From JABWBD01 sp040768665 (lineage in GTDB: Bacteria > Planctomycetota > Planctomycetia > Pirellulales > Thermoguttaceae): a DNA stretch of 64,000 nt. Where the stretch lies: NCBI GenBank assembly GCA_040768665.1, contig JAXGMN010000022.1:124001-188000 (forward strand), given 5' to 3'. The position numbers and the translations under genes were made by a program. Below are positions 27,025 to 36,024 of the stretch, one piece after another. The notes under the pieces were generated by a model. That model did not search any database. It saw nothing but the letters and a program-made list of their open reading frames with translations, and was not told the DNA's origin. How positions within the stretch are numbered: position 1 is the first letter of the stretch; the number at the start of each line of letters is the position of its first letter.

Positions 27025-27120
27025 GGATTATCCGGAAACTGGGACAGGCACCCTGCATCTTGTATGATCTCCGCCTCGAACACAGAACATCCGGGAGCCA
27101 GTCCCCGTTTCCGGATAACC
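27025..27120. repeat. Palindromic repeat, family A, abutting the flhF stop
   Basis: Arms GGATTATCCGGAAACTGGGA and the complement of CCCCGTTTCCGGATAACC, with inner boxes GGGACAGGCACC and GGGAGCCAGTCCCC. It is homologous along about 95 bases to 3105-3203 in reverse orientation. It begins immediately after the TAA of flhF and ends 19 bases before flhG, so its hairpin would lie within the flagellar transcript. Confidence 0.9.
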
Positions 27121-27139
27121 TCCAAAAGCGGACAGAACG

Positions 27140-27970
27140 ATGGACGACCAGGCGAACGGATTGCGACGACTCATGGGGCAGGACATCCTGCCTTGGGAGA
27201 GTTCCCCGGACTGCGGACCGAGACGGATCCTCGTCACCAGCGGCAAGGGAGGAACCGGCACGACGACGCTCGCGCTCGGGCTGGCCGCGGCGACGGCCCA
27301 GCGCGGGCGCGAGGTCGTGCTGATCGATGCGGCCGCGCACGGCGGCGACATCGCTTCGCTGTGCCGGATCGATGAGCGGTGGACCATTGCCGACGTCTTC
27401 AACTGCCGAGCGACAGCGGGTGAAGCGATTCAGCCAGGCCCGGGGCGAGTGCGCGTCCTGCCCGGCGCCTGGGGACAGGAGAATCTCGACGACTCCCCCG
27501 CGGCCGGATATCTGCGACTCAAGCAGCAGCTCTCGAGCCTCGCTGCGCCAGTCGACGACGTCGTTGTCGACGGAGGGTCCGGCTCCGGGAGGACGTTGCG
27601 ACGCTTCTGGCAGTCGGCCCACTTGATCGTCGTGGTCACGACGCCCGAGATGAACTCAGTGATGGACACCTATGCCTCGATCAAGCTTCTCTCCCGCGGG
27701 CACCGTCCGGCGCGAATCTCCGCGATCGTCAACCGGGCGCCCGGCGCCGCGGTTGCCGCGAGCGTTCACCAGCGGCTCGCGCGGTCGTGCAAGCGGTTCC
27801 TGGCGATCGAACTCGAATACGCGGGCTACGTGTCGGAGCACTCGCGGTGGTTTGGCCGGCCCGAAGACGATGCGCTGGCGATCACAGCCGGGCAAACCGG
27901 CCGCCAGATTCGAGGCATCGTCGAAGGCCTGGCGGCCGGCGCGGACGTGCCTCAGCGACTGACGGCTTGA
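27140..27970 (+). CDS. flhG: FlhG/MinD-like ATPase with altered P-loop
   Basis: A 276-residue MinD/ParA-family protein in the position of flhG (also called ylxH or fleN). The deviant Walker A reads SGKGGTGTTTLALGLAAA: the signature Lys of KGG is present, but the Lys of the usual GKTT is Thr. Other landmarks are VVLIDAAAHGGDI, VVVDGGSGSGRTLRRFW and IVVVTTPEMNSVMDTYASIK. FlhG normally binds ATP, dimerises at the membrane and stimulates FlhF to limit flagellar number. The missing Lys and the weakened Walker B may reduce or change ATP use. I see no C-terminal amphipathic targeting helix. The start lacks a strong binding site. Confidence 0.82.
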   Translation: MDDQANGLRRLMGQDILPWESSPDCGPRRILVTSGKGGTGTTTLALGLAAATAQRGREVVLIDAAAHGGDIASLCRIDERWTIADVFNCRATAGEAIQPGPGRVRVLPGAWGQENLDDSPAAGYLRLKQQLSSLAAPVDDVVVDGGSGSGRTLRRFWQSAHLIVVVTTPEMNSVMDTYASIKLLSRGHRPARISAIVNRAPGAAVAASVHQRLARSCKRFLAIELEYAGYVSEHSRWFGRPEDDALAITAGQTGRQIRGIVEGLAAGADVPQRLTA

Positions 27971-28236
27971 GGAGCGTCGTCCGGGCACTTCGTGGACGGA
28001 CGGAAAGCGGCGATGAGCGCGGGTCACGGAGTGCCCCGCCCTACGCTGACGAACTTTCAATTGGATGCCGTGTATTCCCAACCAACCCATCACTCCGGAG
28101 AAAAAACAACAGCAACGGAAAGAAACACTCAACCGGCACGGAAAAAACGCCGATACCAGGGAACACTCTCGACAGCCCGCGGGCTGTTAAAATGTAGCGG
28201 TTAGATCAAGTCTAACGATGGTCTTGGGGTAGGCTC

Positions 28237-28494
28237 GTGGCTCGACTGTACGCCGGAATCCTCGGCCCCTTGGCGTTTCTGACCTCCCTGGCTTTGGGCA
28301 TTCTCCATGCGCAAGAGGCCGATTCGGTCCTATTGGCTGCATGGCTGAGCCTGCTGGCGTTTTCGGCGGTCGGATGCGTTATCGGATGGATTGCCGGGTG
28401 GACGGTCGAGGAGTCGGTCCATGCCCGCATCTCCGCGGAACTTGGTTCCGAGGAGGCGGCGCCGGAAGGCCCCGGGACTGCCTTGACGGCTTGA
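28237..28494 (+). CDS. Small two-helix membrane protein
   Basis: An 85-residue protein with GTG start and two hydrophobic segments (AGILGPLAFLTSLALGIL and LLAAWLSLLAFSAVGCVIG, continuing GWIAGW), then a charged tail. I do not recognise the family. It lies between flhG and fliA on the same strand, so a link to the flagellar block is possible by position only. The 27971-28236 gap before it shows no feature apart from this start region. The next gene begins 100 bases later. Confidence 0.6.
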   Translation: MARLYAGILGPLAFLTSLALGILHAQEADSVLLAAWLSLLAFSAVGCVIGWIAGWTVEESVHARISAELGSEEAAPEGPGTALTA

Positions 28495-28593
28495 TGCCCC
28501 TTTGTGTGTTCAGACCGGCTCAGGATGTGACGGTCGGCGGAATGCAGCGAGACGGATCAAGTGGCGCAATGAGGCGCCTTCATGGAGGAATGC

Positions 28594-29376
28594 ATGGCAA
28601 CCACTGTGGCTCCAGAAGATGTGGAGCAACTCTGGGTAGAATTCAAGAAGGATCTGTCCAACCAGGAGCTACGCAACCGCCTGGTGGAAATCTACCTGCC
28701 CCTGGTGAAATACAACGCCGAACGGATCTGGGCGCGATTGCCCGAGGGCGTCGAACTGGACGACCTCATCTCGGCGGGCGTGTTCGGTCTGATGGACGCG
28801 ATCGATGCGTTCGATCTGTCTCGCGGGGTGAAGTTCGAGACGTATTGCGTCCCCCGCATCCGCGGCGCCATGCTCGACGAGCTGCGGACGATGGACTGGG
28901 TGCCCCGGCTGGTGCGGTCCAAGGCCAGCAGGCTCAACGAGGCGATCAAGACGCTCGAGACCCGGCTGGGCCGCCAGCCGAGCGACATCGAGCTGGCCGG
29001 CGAGCTCAACATCACCGTGCCCGAGCTCGAGAAGATGATCCTCGACGCCAACGCGGTCAACCTGATCAGCCTCAACAAGAAGTGGTATGAAACCGACAGC
29101 TACAAGGACGTCCGCGAGATCGATATCCTCGAGGACAAGAAGGGCGAGGATCCAACGAAGCGGATCCAGAAGAACGACCTGATGCGGCTGGTGACCAAGG
29201 GGCTCAACCGCAACGAGCGCCTGATCATTATTCTCTATTATTATGAAGAGCTGACGATGAAGGAGATCGGCGCGACGCTCGATCTTTCGGAGAGCCGCGT
29301 CAGCCAGATGCACAGTTCGATCGTGCAGCGGCTCCAAGGCCAGCTCGCCCGCCGTCGCCCCGAGTTCGGAAGCTGA
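28594..29376 (+). CDS. fliA: Flagellar sigma factor sigma-28 (FliA/WhiG family)
   Basis: A 260-residue sigma-70-family factor lacking region 1. Region 2 is clear: LPLVKYNAERIWARLPEGVE, DLISAGVFGLMDAIDAFD and FETYCVPRIRGAMLDELR. Region 3 follows with DWVPRLVRSKA and LGRQPSDIELAGEL, and region 4 with LTMKEIGATLDLSESRVSQM. This factor transcribes late flagellar and motility genes and is held by FlgM in other bacteria. I start at 28594: an in-frame ATG at 28582 itself forms part of GGAGG, which is the binding site for the second ATG. The gene closes the flagellar block and is followed by an intrinsic terminator. Confidence 0.96.
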   Translation: MATTVAPEDVEQLWVEFKKDLSNQELRNRLVEIYLPLVKYNAERIWARLPEGVELDDLISAGVFGLMDAIDAFDLSRGVKFETYCVPRIRGAMLDELRTMDWVPRLVRSKASRLNEAIKTLETRLGRQPSDIELAGELNITVPELEKMILDANAVNLISLNKKWYETDSYKDVREIDILEDKKGEDPTKRIQKNDLMRLVTKGLNRNERLIIILYYYEELTMKEIGATLDLSESRVSQMHSSIVQRLQGQLARRRPEFGS

Positions 29377-29401
29377 TCGATCCAGTTCGCAATGATTCCT
29401 T

Positions 29402-29433
29402 CGCCCGGCCTCCTTGCGAGGCCGGGCTTTTTT
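29402..29433 (+). terminator. Intrinsic terminator after fliA
   Basis: GCCCGGCCTC pairs with GAGGCCGGGC across CTTGC, followed by TTTTTTC. It starts 26 bases after the fliA stop and fits a rho-independent terminator closing the flagellar transcript. Confidence 0.9.
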
Positions 29434-29468
29434 CTTGCGCGGGCGGCAGATGCGACCTCTTCCGCTCA

Positions 29469-29634
29469 CCAGCCCGGCTGCTCGGAAGCAGCGCCCGCTT
29501 AGCAACGTTCGAGAAAAAAGTGTCAGGAACCATTTGTGCGAAGCACCCGAAGGGCCGGTTTCCGGCAAATGGTTCCTGACACTTATTTCTCGATCAATCC
29601 TTATCAGCCCGCCTGCTTCCGAGCAGCCGGGCTG
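29469..29634. repeat. Nested palindromic repeats, family B inside a hairpin pair
   Basis: The inner element (29510-29592) has arms CGAGAAAAAAGTGTCAGGAA and the complement of TTCCTGACACTTATTTCTCG; the inner part CCATTTG/CAAATGG pairs too. It is flanked by CAGCCCGGCTGCTCGGAAGC on the left and a full hairpin GCTTCCGAGCAGCCGGGCTG on the right. Both flanks are copies of the hairpin at 18831-18864, as if the inner element had inserted between or within them. The rest of 29377-29704 is without a gene. Confidence 0.85.
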
Positions 29635-29704
29635 ATGGCAAACGCGGTAGTCGATCTGAAGGGAGGCGATCCTCGGCCGCTCGCCTTGTGGGCCTCGCAT
29701 CCGG

Positions 29705-31051
29705 TCAGCCGCACTTTGCGGCGATCAGCTCGATGCCGGCGTCTGCGCCCAGGTTGCGCGAGTACTTCTTTTCCGCGGGATTGTTCCAGTGCTCGTGGAC
29801 GCCCAGACTCTCCAGGCGTCGCACGCCGGTGGGATGATCGGGATCGTAGAAGGTCCCGGATGGAGGATTATCGGCGAGTGCGGCCTCGTGGAGATAGTCG
29901 TCCACACCGGGGCGCCGCGGATAGTCCTCCCACTCGGCGTGCAGAAAGTCGAATCCGACGGAGTCGACGGCCACCGGATCCTGCGAGGCAAGAAGACTGG
30001 ATGCCCAGTGGCCGTCGAAAGGCGGCGAGTTCCATTTTTGCGGTGCGGGATCGGCCGGGTGCTTGCCGGAATAAAGCCCATCGATCAGGTAGAGCACGGT
30101 CTTGCCGCCGAGGTGCGCATGTCCCATCAGGTCGACCTGCTCCCGGTAGACCCGGGTGGCCTTGGAGAAAGAATTGCGGTGCATGTCGTAGTATCCCTTC
30201 TCGACCGGCCACCGCACGAGCGAACCGAAGTGGTTCTTGCCGCAAAGCGTCACCCCAGTCGCCAGGTGCGCCTTGAGGTTGGCGAAGTTGACCAGGTATT
30301 CCGCCTCGGCAAAGCAGGTGGGCACGTAGTCGGGAAGCACGTCCTTGGGGCGGCAACTCCAGTACAGCGGCACGGACGACGCCTCGACCCGAATACGACC
30401 GAACTTGCCGGCGTAGTCGATATAGCGGACCCGGGAGAACTCCGCGTGCAGAATGTCGTAGTACTCGTGAACGAGGTACGCCAGCGTATCGCAGATGGCG
30501 ATGTCGGACTGCCGGACACCTGCCGCGTGGACGAGCTGCCGAACGAGCGCAACGATCATCTGGGGGCCCGTGTTCATGTAGTCCGGGCGCCTGGTAAACC
30601 GGTAGGTATCGGGATTCACATGTCCTTCGCGCCAGATCATTCCGACCCAGTTGGGTTTGATGACGATCTTCTCACCGGGCTTGTAGGCCGCGTCGCCCTT
30701 GCCGCGGACCTGGTTGAGATGGCGAAACAGCCGGTCCCATGCCGCGGCAACGGTCGGTTGACCGGTGAGCTCGCACACCGCGCGACTCATCATCGCGTCG
30801 ACGCGATCCTGCCTGGCGTGGTCGGGGTCGTACCAGTGCCCGTCGCCGGGGCCGGCCCAGTTGGTGACCTGCGGATCGTGAACCCACACGACCCGCCCCG
30901 GGTGGATCCCCTTGCCATTGCCGATCGGCTTGCCCGGCTCGGCTGCAACCGGGGCGGACTCGGCCCGCCGACCGCCGTTGAGCCCAGTCCACGCTCCGCC
31001 GATCAATGCCGTGTGTTCGATGAAGTTTCGCCTGGTGAGTTGGTCGCTCAT
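29705..31051 (-). CDS. Tat-type exported DUF362 protein
   Basis: A 448-residue protein. The N-terminus MSDQLTRRNFIEHTALIGG has the twin-Arg pattern, and the helix that follows is weakly hydrophobic. The body is DUF362: EKIVIKPNWVGMIW, PQMIVALVRQLVHAAGV, DIAICDTLAYL, YLVNFANLKAHLATGVTLCG with KNHFGSLVRW, and LASQDPVAVDSVGFDFL. DUF362 proteins are widespread, sometimes fused to ferredoxins; this one has no CxxCxxC cluster and its function is unknown. GGAGACTGTAT precedes the ATG. It is a single gene, divergent from the EF-hand gene. Confidence 0.82.
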   Translation of the reverse strand: MSDQLTRRNFIEHTALIGGAWTGLNGGRRAESAPVAAEPGKPIGNGKGIHPGRVVWVHDPQVTNWAGPGDGHWYDPDHARQDRVDAMMSRAVCELTGQPTVAAAWDRLFRHLNQVRGKGDAAYKPGEKIVIKPNWVGMIWREGHVNPDTYRFTRRPDYMNTGPQMIVALVRQLVHAAGVRQSDIAICDTLAYLVHEYYDILHAEFSRVRYIDYAGKFGRIRVEASSVPLYWSCRPKDVLPDYVPTCFAEAEYLVNFANLKAHLATGVTLCGKNHFGSLVRWPVEKGYYDMHRNSFSKATRVYREQVDLMGHAHLGGKTVLYLIDGLYSGKHPADPAPQKWNSPPFDGHWASSLLASQDPVAVDSVGFDFLHAEWEDYPRRPGVDDYLHEAALADNPPSGTFYDPDHPTGVRRLESLGVHEHWNNPAEKKYSRNLGADAGIELIAAKCG

Positions 31052-31355
31052 ATACAGTCTCCACGGGAAAGCGGTACGGAAGACGTGAGGATTCTCGTCC
31101 AGTCCGCCCCATTCCCGAACAGACTACCGCGTGCAACGACTGCACGCAATCGGTACGGCTCTTGAGAGCCGGTCCAGGGTGATGAAAAAGACTCGCTCCA
31201 GGCGAGAAATCGCGAGAAAAGGCGGAACCTCAACGTCCTTAACGTGTTTATACTAAGGGAATCGGTGCGCCCAGAGCGGAGTCGGGGGGTTCCGGCGCTG
31301 CTCGCAGGGGCCGGAGAACGTCTGCTCGAAAACGCCAGCAGAAAAGGGTCGGCTC
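31052..31355. other. Divergent promoter region without a gene
   Basis: This 304-base space separates two divergent genes and must hold both promoters. I see an AT-richer stretch near 31240-31262, but no promoter I can call with confidence and no repeat element. Confidence 0.4.
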
Positions 31356-32621
31356 ATGAAAAGGCTGCCGGGAGTGCGGGGACTAGCAATCCTGATCGTC
31401 TGCTCTCTTGCAACTGCTTTTGGGCAGGGCTTTCGCCCCGGTCCCCCGTCATTTGGTGGACCGATGGGGCCAGGAATGAGCCCCGGGGGAGGCGGGGAGC
31501 GAGGCGACTGGGGTAGCCGCCGTCCCGAGGGTGACCGTGGCCATGACCGCTCTCGCGGCAGTTATGGCGACCGCGGATCGGAGGATCGGTCGTCGCGGCT
31601 TGAGGGCTTCTTGCAGAGTATGGATGCCAATCACGACGGTATGCTCCATCCCGACGAAGTTCCCCCCGAGCGACGTGGCATGTTTCAGTTCTTTGCCAGC
31701 CGCATGGGTGTGGACCCCTCAAAGCCAATACCAATCTCGCGGGTTCGGGAGGCTGTTTCCAGCCGCTCTTCGCAGAACAGCTCCGCAAGTACGGGCGGAG
31801 CAGCACCGCCGGAAAAGTCGAGCGCGAACAAGTCCGCGAAGCCGGCGGAGCCTCCTCTGGTGCCCGGCTTTGGCGTTGAACAGGTGATCGTGGCCGTGCC
31901 GGCATTCGGCGAGCGAGTCGCCAGCGATCCGGCCGTACTGGCTTCATCGGCTTCGGCCCTTGGAGCGGTGGACAGCCGGATCCGCGGCTACGCGGAAGAG
32001 CGGTTTCGGAGATACGATCGAAACCATAGTGGTTCGTTGGAGAAGGAGGAATGGGGCGAAATGCGAGGCGATCCGGCGGCAATGGACCGCAATCGCGACG
32101 GGCGTCTGACGCTGGAGGAGTATACGCTGGGCGTGGCGGACTATGCGCGGTCTCGTGTTGGGGGCAGTTCGGGCGGAGATCGAGGCAGGGGCCCCGAGGG
32201 AGGCTTCGGCGGCGGTCCCGGCGGTCCCGGCGGCCCCGCGGACAACGCAGAACATTCCGTGGCAGATGCATCGGAATCAAAGGGCGGGAAGCCCTATCGG
32301 TATGTGAGCCCCAAGGAGCGACTGCCCGAAGGTCTGCCGAGTTGGTTTGCCCAGCGCGATCGCAATGGCGATGGCCAGATCGCGATGGCCGAGTATTCCA
32401 CTTCTTGGTCGGACGATGACGCCCGTGAGTTTGCTCGGCAGGATCTCAACGGCGATGGCTTTCTTACGCCGAAGGAGTGCCTTGATTCTGCTGCGGGCGC
32501 GGTCGGTAGTGCCGTCTCCGGCCCGTCGCCTTCCTCGACCAACTCATCGCCTACGTCTGCGCCGGCCGGCAGCGGCAGTGGTAGCAGCCCGAGCAATTCA
32601 ACACCCTGGTGGATGCGATAA
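31356..32621 (+). CDS. Exported EF-hand calcium-binding protein
   Basis: A 421-residue protein with signal peptide LAILIVCSLATAFGQ. Five EF-hand loops are visible: DANHDGMLHPDE (about 91), DRNHSGSLEKEE, DRNRDGRLTLEE, DRNGDGQIAMAE and DLNGDGFLTPKE (about 365). The linkers are Gly/Arg/Asp-rich (FRPGPPSFGGPMGPG) and Ser/Pro-rich at the C-terminus. Such proteins bind calcium in the periplasm or at the surface. The next gene starts ten bases after the stop and encodes a secretin-N-domain protein, so the two probably form one envelope system. AAAGGG precedes the ATG. Confidence 0.88.
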   Translation: MKRLPGVRGLAILIVCSLATAFGQGFRPGPPSFGGPMGPGMSPGGGGERGDWGSRRPEGDRGHDRSRGSYGDRGSEDRSSRLEGFLQSMDANHDGMLHPDEVPPERRGMFQFFASRMGVDPSKPIPISRVREAVSSRSSQNSSASTGGAAPPEKSSANKSAKPAEPPLVPGFGVEQVIVAVPAFGERVASDPAVLASSASALGAVDSRIRGYAEERFRRYDRNHSGSLEKEEWGEMRGDPAAMDRNRDGRLTLEEYTLGVADYARSRVGGSSGGDRGRGPEGGFGGGPGGPGGPADNAEHSVADASESKGGKPYRYVSPKERLPEGLPSWFAQRDRNGDGQIAMAEYSTSWSDDDAREFARQDLNGDGFLTPKECLDSAAGAVGSAVSGPSPSSTNSSPTSAPAGSGSGSSPSNSTPWWMR

Positions 32622-32631
32622 GGGGAATGCT

Positions 32632-35600
32632 TTGTTGACCGAGAGAACCCGAAAACGACACTTCTATGCTGCTTGGCTATCGCGCTGCATCTTCGCGGCG
32701 GCGGTTTGGTTTGGGAACTCCCAGGCGGCATGGCTGACAGCGACGGACATCATTGCTCAGGCGCCCGATGCAGGGCCCGCTTCGTTGCCCGCGGTGGAAT
32801 CCGCGCTTCCGGAGCCCGTCGATGCGCCTTCGGAATCGCTGTCAGAACCTTCACCGCCATCCGCTTTGGATTTGGGGAAATCGCCGGATACGGCAGACGC
32901 TACCGCTTCGCCCGAAGTGGTCGAACAGCATGCGCCGTCTTCAGGCGAGACACCCATGGAGGCTTCCCAAACGGCGCCACCGGCGGATACTCCTTCCGAG
33001 CAAAGCGAACAGCCGGTAGAGCCGTCCGCCGAACAGCCGGCGACTCCGCCGGCCGCGCCGCAAGCGTCACCCTCGGTCGAGGCACCCGAACTCGCCCCTG
33101 CCGAGACGAAGGAAGCGGCGCCGGCCGGCGAAGAAGCCGCCGAGGCAACACCACCGAAGATGAGCTTCAATTTCCGCTTCCAGCCTTGGGAGGATGTCTT
33201 GGACTGGTTTGCCGAACAGGCGGGCTATTCGCTCCTGATGGATGCCCCGCCTCCCGGCACGTTCAACTACTCCGACGAACGCACCTACACCCCGGCTGAA
33301 GCGATCGATCTGCTCAACAGCGTTTTGTTGACCAAGGGCTACACGCTGGTGCTCCGCGATCGAATGCTGATGCTGGTGAACCTGGACGACGGATTGCCGC
33401 CGAATTTCGTGTCGACCGTTGACGCCGAGGAACTTGAGACTCGAGGCGAGTACGAGTTGGTCAGCAGCCTTTTCCAACTCGAAAACCTCACCGCCGAGGA
33501 CGCGGAACGGGAGATCGAGGAACTCCTTGGGCCGCAGGGTTCGACCATCATCCTGCCCAAGGCGCGACAACTCCTGGTCACGGAAACCGCGGGCAAGCTT
33601 CGGACGATCCGCAAGGTGATCGAGCGAGCGGACAACCCGTCCGGCACGGCCGAGGAAGAGGTCGAGTGGTTCGATCTTCACTACGCTTCGCCGGACGAAG
33701 TGCTCCTCATCGTCCGCCAGTTGTTCAACATCCCGGCCGATCAATACGTGGCGACGGACGGATCGATCCGTTTCGCGCTCGATCCGATCGGGATGCGTCT
33801 GTTGGTCAGCGGCAACGCGAAGAAGCTGGGGCAGGTTCGGAAGGTGCTGGAAACGGTCGACGTGCCGGGACCCGGCGGCGCCACCGAGTCCGCGCCTCGT
33901 GCGGCGCTGCAGTTGGAAGTGTACGACGTCACACCCGCGGATCCCGAGGCGGCGCTGAAGGTCATGCAAACCCTCATGGCGGGACTTCCGGGGGTGCGAT
34001 TATCGACCGATCCCAAGACCGGCAATCTGATCGCTTTGGCCAGGCCGGAAGAGCACGCTACGATCCGCGCAACCTTGGATCAGATGCAGCGAGATGCCCA
34101 GCGGATGGAAGTCTTCCGGCTTCGGGTGCTCGACCCGCAAGTGGCGATCCTGGCGATTGCGAAGCTGTTCAGCAGCGAAGGCACCAAGGCTCCCAGCGTC
34201 GACGCCGATCCGAGCACGCGGCAACTGCTCGTCCGTGGCAGACAGGCCCAGATCGAGCAGATCCGCTCGCTCCTGGAAAAGATGGGTGAGCCGGTTGCAG
34301 GAGGAGGTGGTGGCGTCAACATCGGTGGAGGCAATGTCCGTATGGTGCCGCTGCTGGGCATGGGCGGCGAAAAGGCGATCGAACGGCTCCGCAGCGTATG
34401 GCCCATGCTTCACGATAACCCGGTCCGCGTCGTCACGCCGTCGGCGGTCATCCCGACGCTTCGCGGCACGGGCTCCGAGGTGATCCAAGAGCGGATGATT
34501 CACCGTGAGCCGACGGACGAGTCGACCCCGTCCAACGCACCGCGCGGCGTGCCGGATACGTCTTCGCCAGGCTCACCACCGCCGGGACAATCGTCCACAG
34601 GCGACCGTTCGGCTTCGGGCAGAACCGCTCAGACCCCTGCAAGAATCTTGCTTGCCTCGGAACCTGCGCTAAAGACGGGTTCATCGTCTGCGGCAGAGGA
34701 GGGAGCGGCATCGCCTTCCGACGTGTCGGCGCACGGCGAAGCCGGGCCGCCGATCGTCGTGGCGGCGGGTCCCGGCGGGATTATGATTGCGTCGGAGGAC
34801 GAGCAGGCGCTGGACGATTTCGAACAACTGCTCAATGCGTTTGCGAGCAATACGGAGTCGGGTCCCCGGGCGACCGTATTCTACTTGAAGTATGCCAAGG
34901 CGCAGACGGTTGCCGATACGCTTACCCGCATCCTGGCAAACGCGGCGGGCCGAAGCCCGACTCTCACGTCATCCGCGCCGGCCGGCCAGCCCGGCTCCTC
35001 TGCCAGTGCTGCTCCAAGCGGCGTCCTCGGATACATGCTTGGCGGCAGTGGCGCCGCTGGGGTGAGTTTAGCAGGGCCGGTCCAAATCACGGCCGATCCG
35101 CGTCTCAACGCGCTGGTCGTTCAGGCCGATCCGGCGGATATTCTCGCGATCGAGCAAATCCTGGTGGTCCTCGACCAACGGGAAAGCCCGGAAGAAATCC
35201 TGGCGCAGGCGAAGCCGCGTCTGATCCCCGTGTATAACACGCAGGCCTCCGACGTTGCCGAAATCGTCAAACAGATCTATCAGGATCGAATGGTGACCAG
35301 CGGTGGCAGCAGCGGCGGCGGCCGGCCCACCAATCCTATGGAGCTCTTCCAGATGATGCGAGGAAGCAGAGGCGGCGACCGCGGGGGTGGCGACACTTCG
35401 CGCGGCGGCTCCAGCTCCAGCAGCCAAGTGGACCGGCTTTCGATAGGCGTGGACGACCGGACCAACTCCGTTGTCGTCTGCGCGGCGGAGCCGTTGTTTC
35501 AGGAGGTCAAGCTTTTGGTGGAAGAGCTGGACAACGCAGCGGTGGAGACCAATGAGGCGGTCGAGGTCGTCTCACTCCACGGCGCCAGCCCCCAGGCAGT

Positions 35601-35856
35601 GCAGCAGGCCTTGGCGTCGTTGATGGGCGATTCGATCCAGGTCAATAGCTCTTCGCGATCGTCGTCCAGCGGCAGCTCCAGCTCGCGGTACGGATCGGGA
35701 CGTCCGAGTTCATCGTCGCGAGGATATTCAAGGGGCGACAGCGGCCGGAGCAGCAGCGACATGGAGAGTCTCCAGCGGCGAATGGAGTTCTTCCGAAGTC
35801 TCCGCGGCGGAGATTCCGGGCGAGGCGGCTTCGGGTCAAGAGGCTCGGGGAGGTAG
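32632..35856 (+). CDS. Secretin N-domain repeat protein without a visible pore domain
   Basis: A 1074-residue protein starting at TTG, with AGGGG six bases upstream; no ATG fits this frame near the binding site. After a signal-like segment (AAWLSRCIFAAAVWFG) comes a Pro/Glu/Ala-rich linker to about 180. An N0/STN-like domain follows (FNFRFQPWEDVLDWFAEQAG), then several N1-type secretin repeats: WFDLHYASPDEVLLIVRQLF, EVYDVTPADPEAALKVMQTL, VFYLKYAKAQTVADTLTRIL and LIPVYNTQASDVAEIVKQIY. The C-terminus is Ser/Gly/Arg-rich. The secretin pore domain of GspD/PilQ (with its VPLLxxIP region) is not seen, so it may be a periplasmic ring or scaffold. It is coupled to the EF-hand gene. Confidence 0.8.
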   Translation: MLTERTRKRHFYAAWLSRCIFAAAVWFGNSQAAWLTATDIIAQAPDAGPASLPAVESALPEPVDAPSESLSEPSPPSALDLGKSPDTADATASPEVVEQHAPSSGETPMEASQTAPPADTPSEQSEQPVEPSAEQPATPPAAPQASPSVEAPELAPAETKEAAPAGEEAAEATPPKMSFNFRFQPWEDVLDWFAEQAGYSLLMDAPPPGTFNYSDERTYTPAEAIDLLNSVLLTKGYTLVLRDRMLMLVNLDDGLPPNFVSTVDAEELETRGEYELVSSLFQLENLTAEDAEREIEELLGPQGSTIILPKARQLLVTETAGKLRTIRKVIERADNPSGTAEEEVEWFDLHYASPDEVLLIVRQLFNIPADQYVATDGSIRFALDPIGMRLLVSGNAKKLGQVRKVLETVDVPGPGGATESAPRAALQLEVYDVTPADPEAALKVMQTLMAGLPGVRLSTDPKTGNLIALARPEEHATIRATLDQMQRDAQRMEVFRLRVLDPQVAILAIAKLFSSEGTKAPSVDADPSTRQLLVRGRQAQIEQIRSLLEKMGEPVAGGGGGVNIGGGNVRMVPLLGMGGEKAIERLRSVWPMLHDNPVRVVTPSAVIPTLRGTGSEVIQERMIHREPTDESTPSNAPRGVPDTSSPGSPPPGQSSTGDRSASGRTAQTPARILLASEPALKTGSSSAAEEGAASPSDVSAHGEAGPPIVVAAGPGGIMIASEDEQALDDFEQLLNAFASNTESGPRATVFYLKYAKAQTVADTLTRILANAAGRSPTLTSSAPAGQPGSSASAAPSGVLGYMLGGSGAAGVSLAGPVQITADPRLNALVVQADPADILAIEQILVVLDQRESPEEILAQAKPRLIPVYNTQASDVAEIVKQIYQDRMVTSGGSSGGGRPTNPMELFQMMRGSRGGDRGGGDTSRGGSSSSSQVDRLSIGVDDRTNSVVVCAAEPLFQEVKLLVEELDNAAVETNEAVEVVSLHGASPQAVQQALASLMGDSIQVNSSSRSSSSGSSSSRYGSGRPSSSSRGYSRGDSGRSSSDMESLQRRMEFFRSLRGGDSGRGGFGSRGSGR

Positions 35857-36024
35857 GGACCGGCTTACCCTGTCGCACGCAGTCCGGCCGCGATGCCATG
35901 GATAGTCAGCCGTAGGAGTTCCCGCGGTGCTTCGATTTCACTCGCCGGCAGGTCGGACTGCCGGGTCCGCGGGTGGTCTTCGGCCAGGTTGAGCAGGTCG
36001 AACCAAATACCACTTGCTGGCCTA

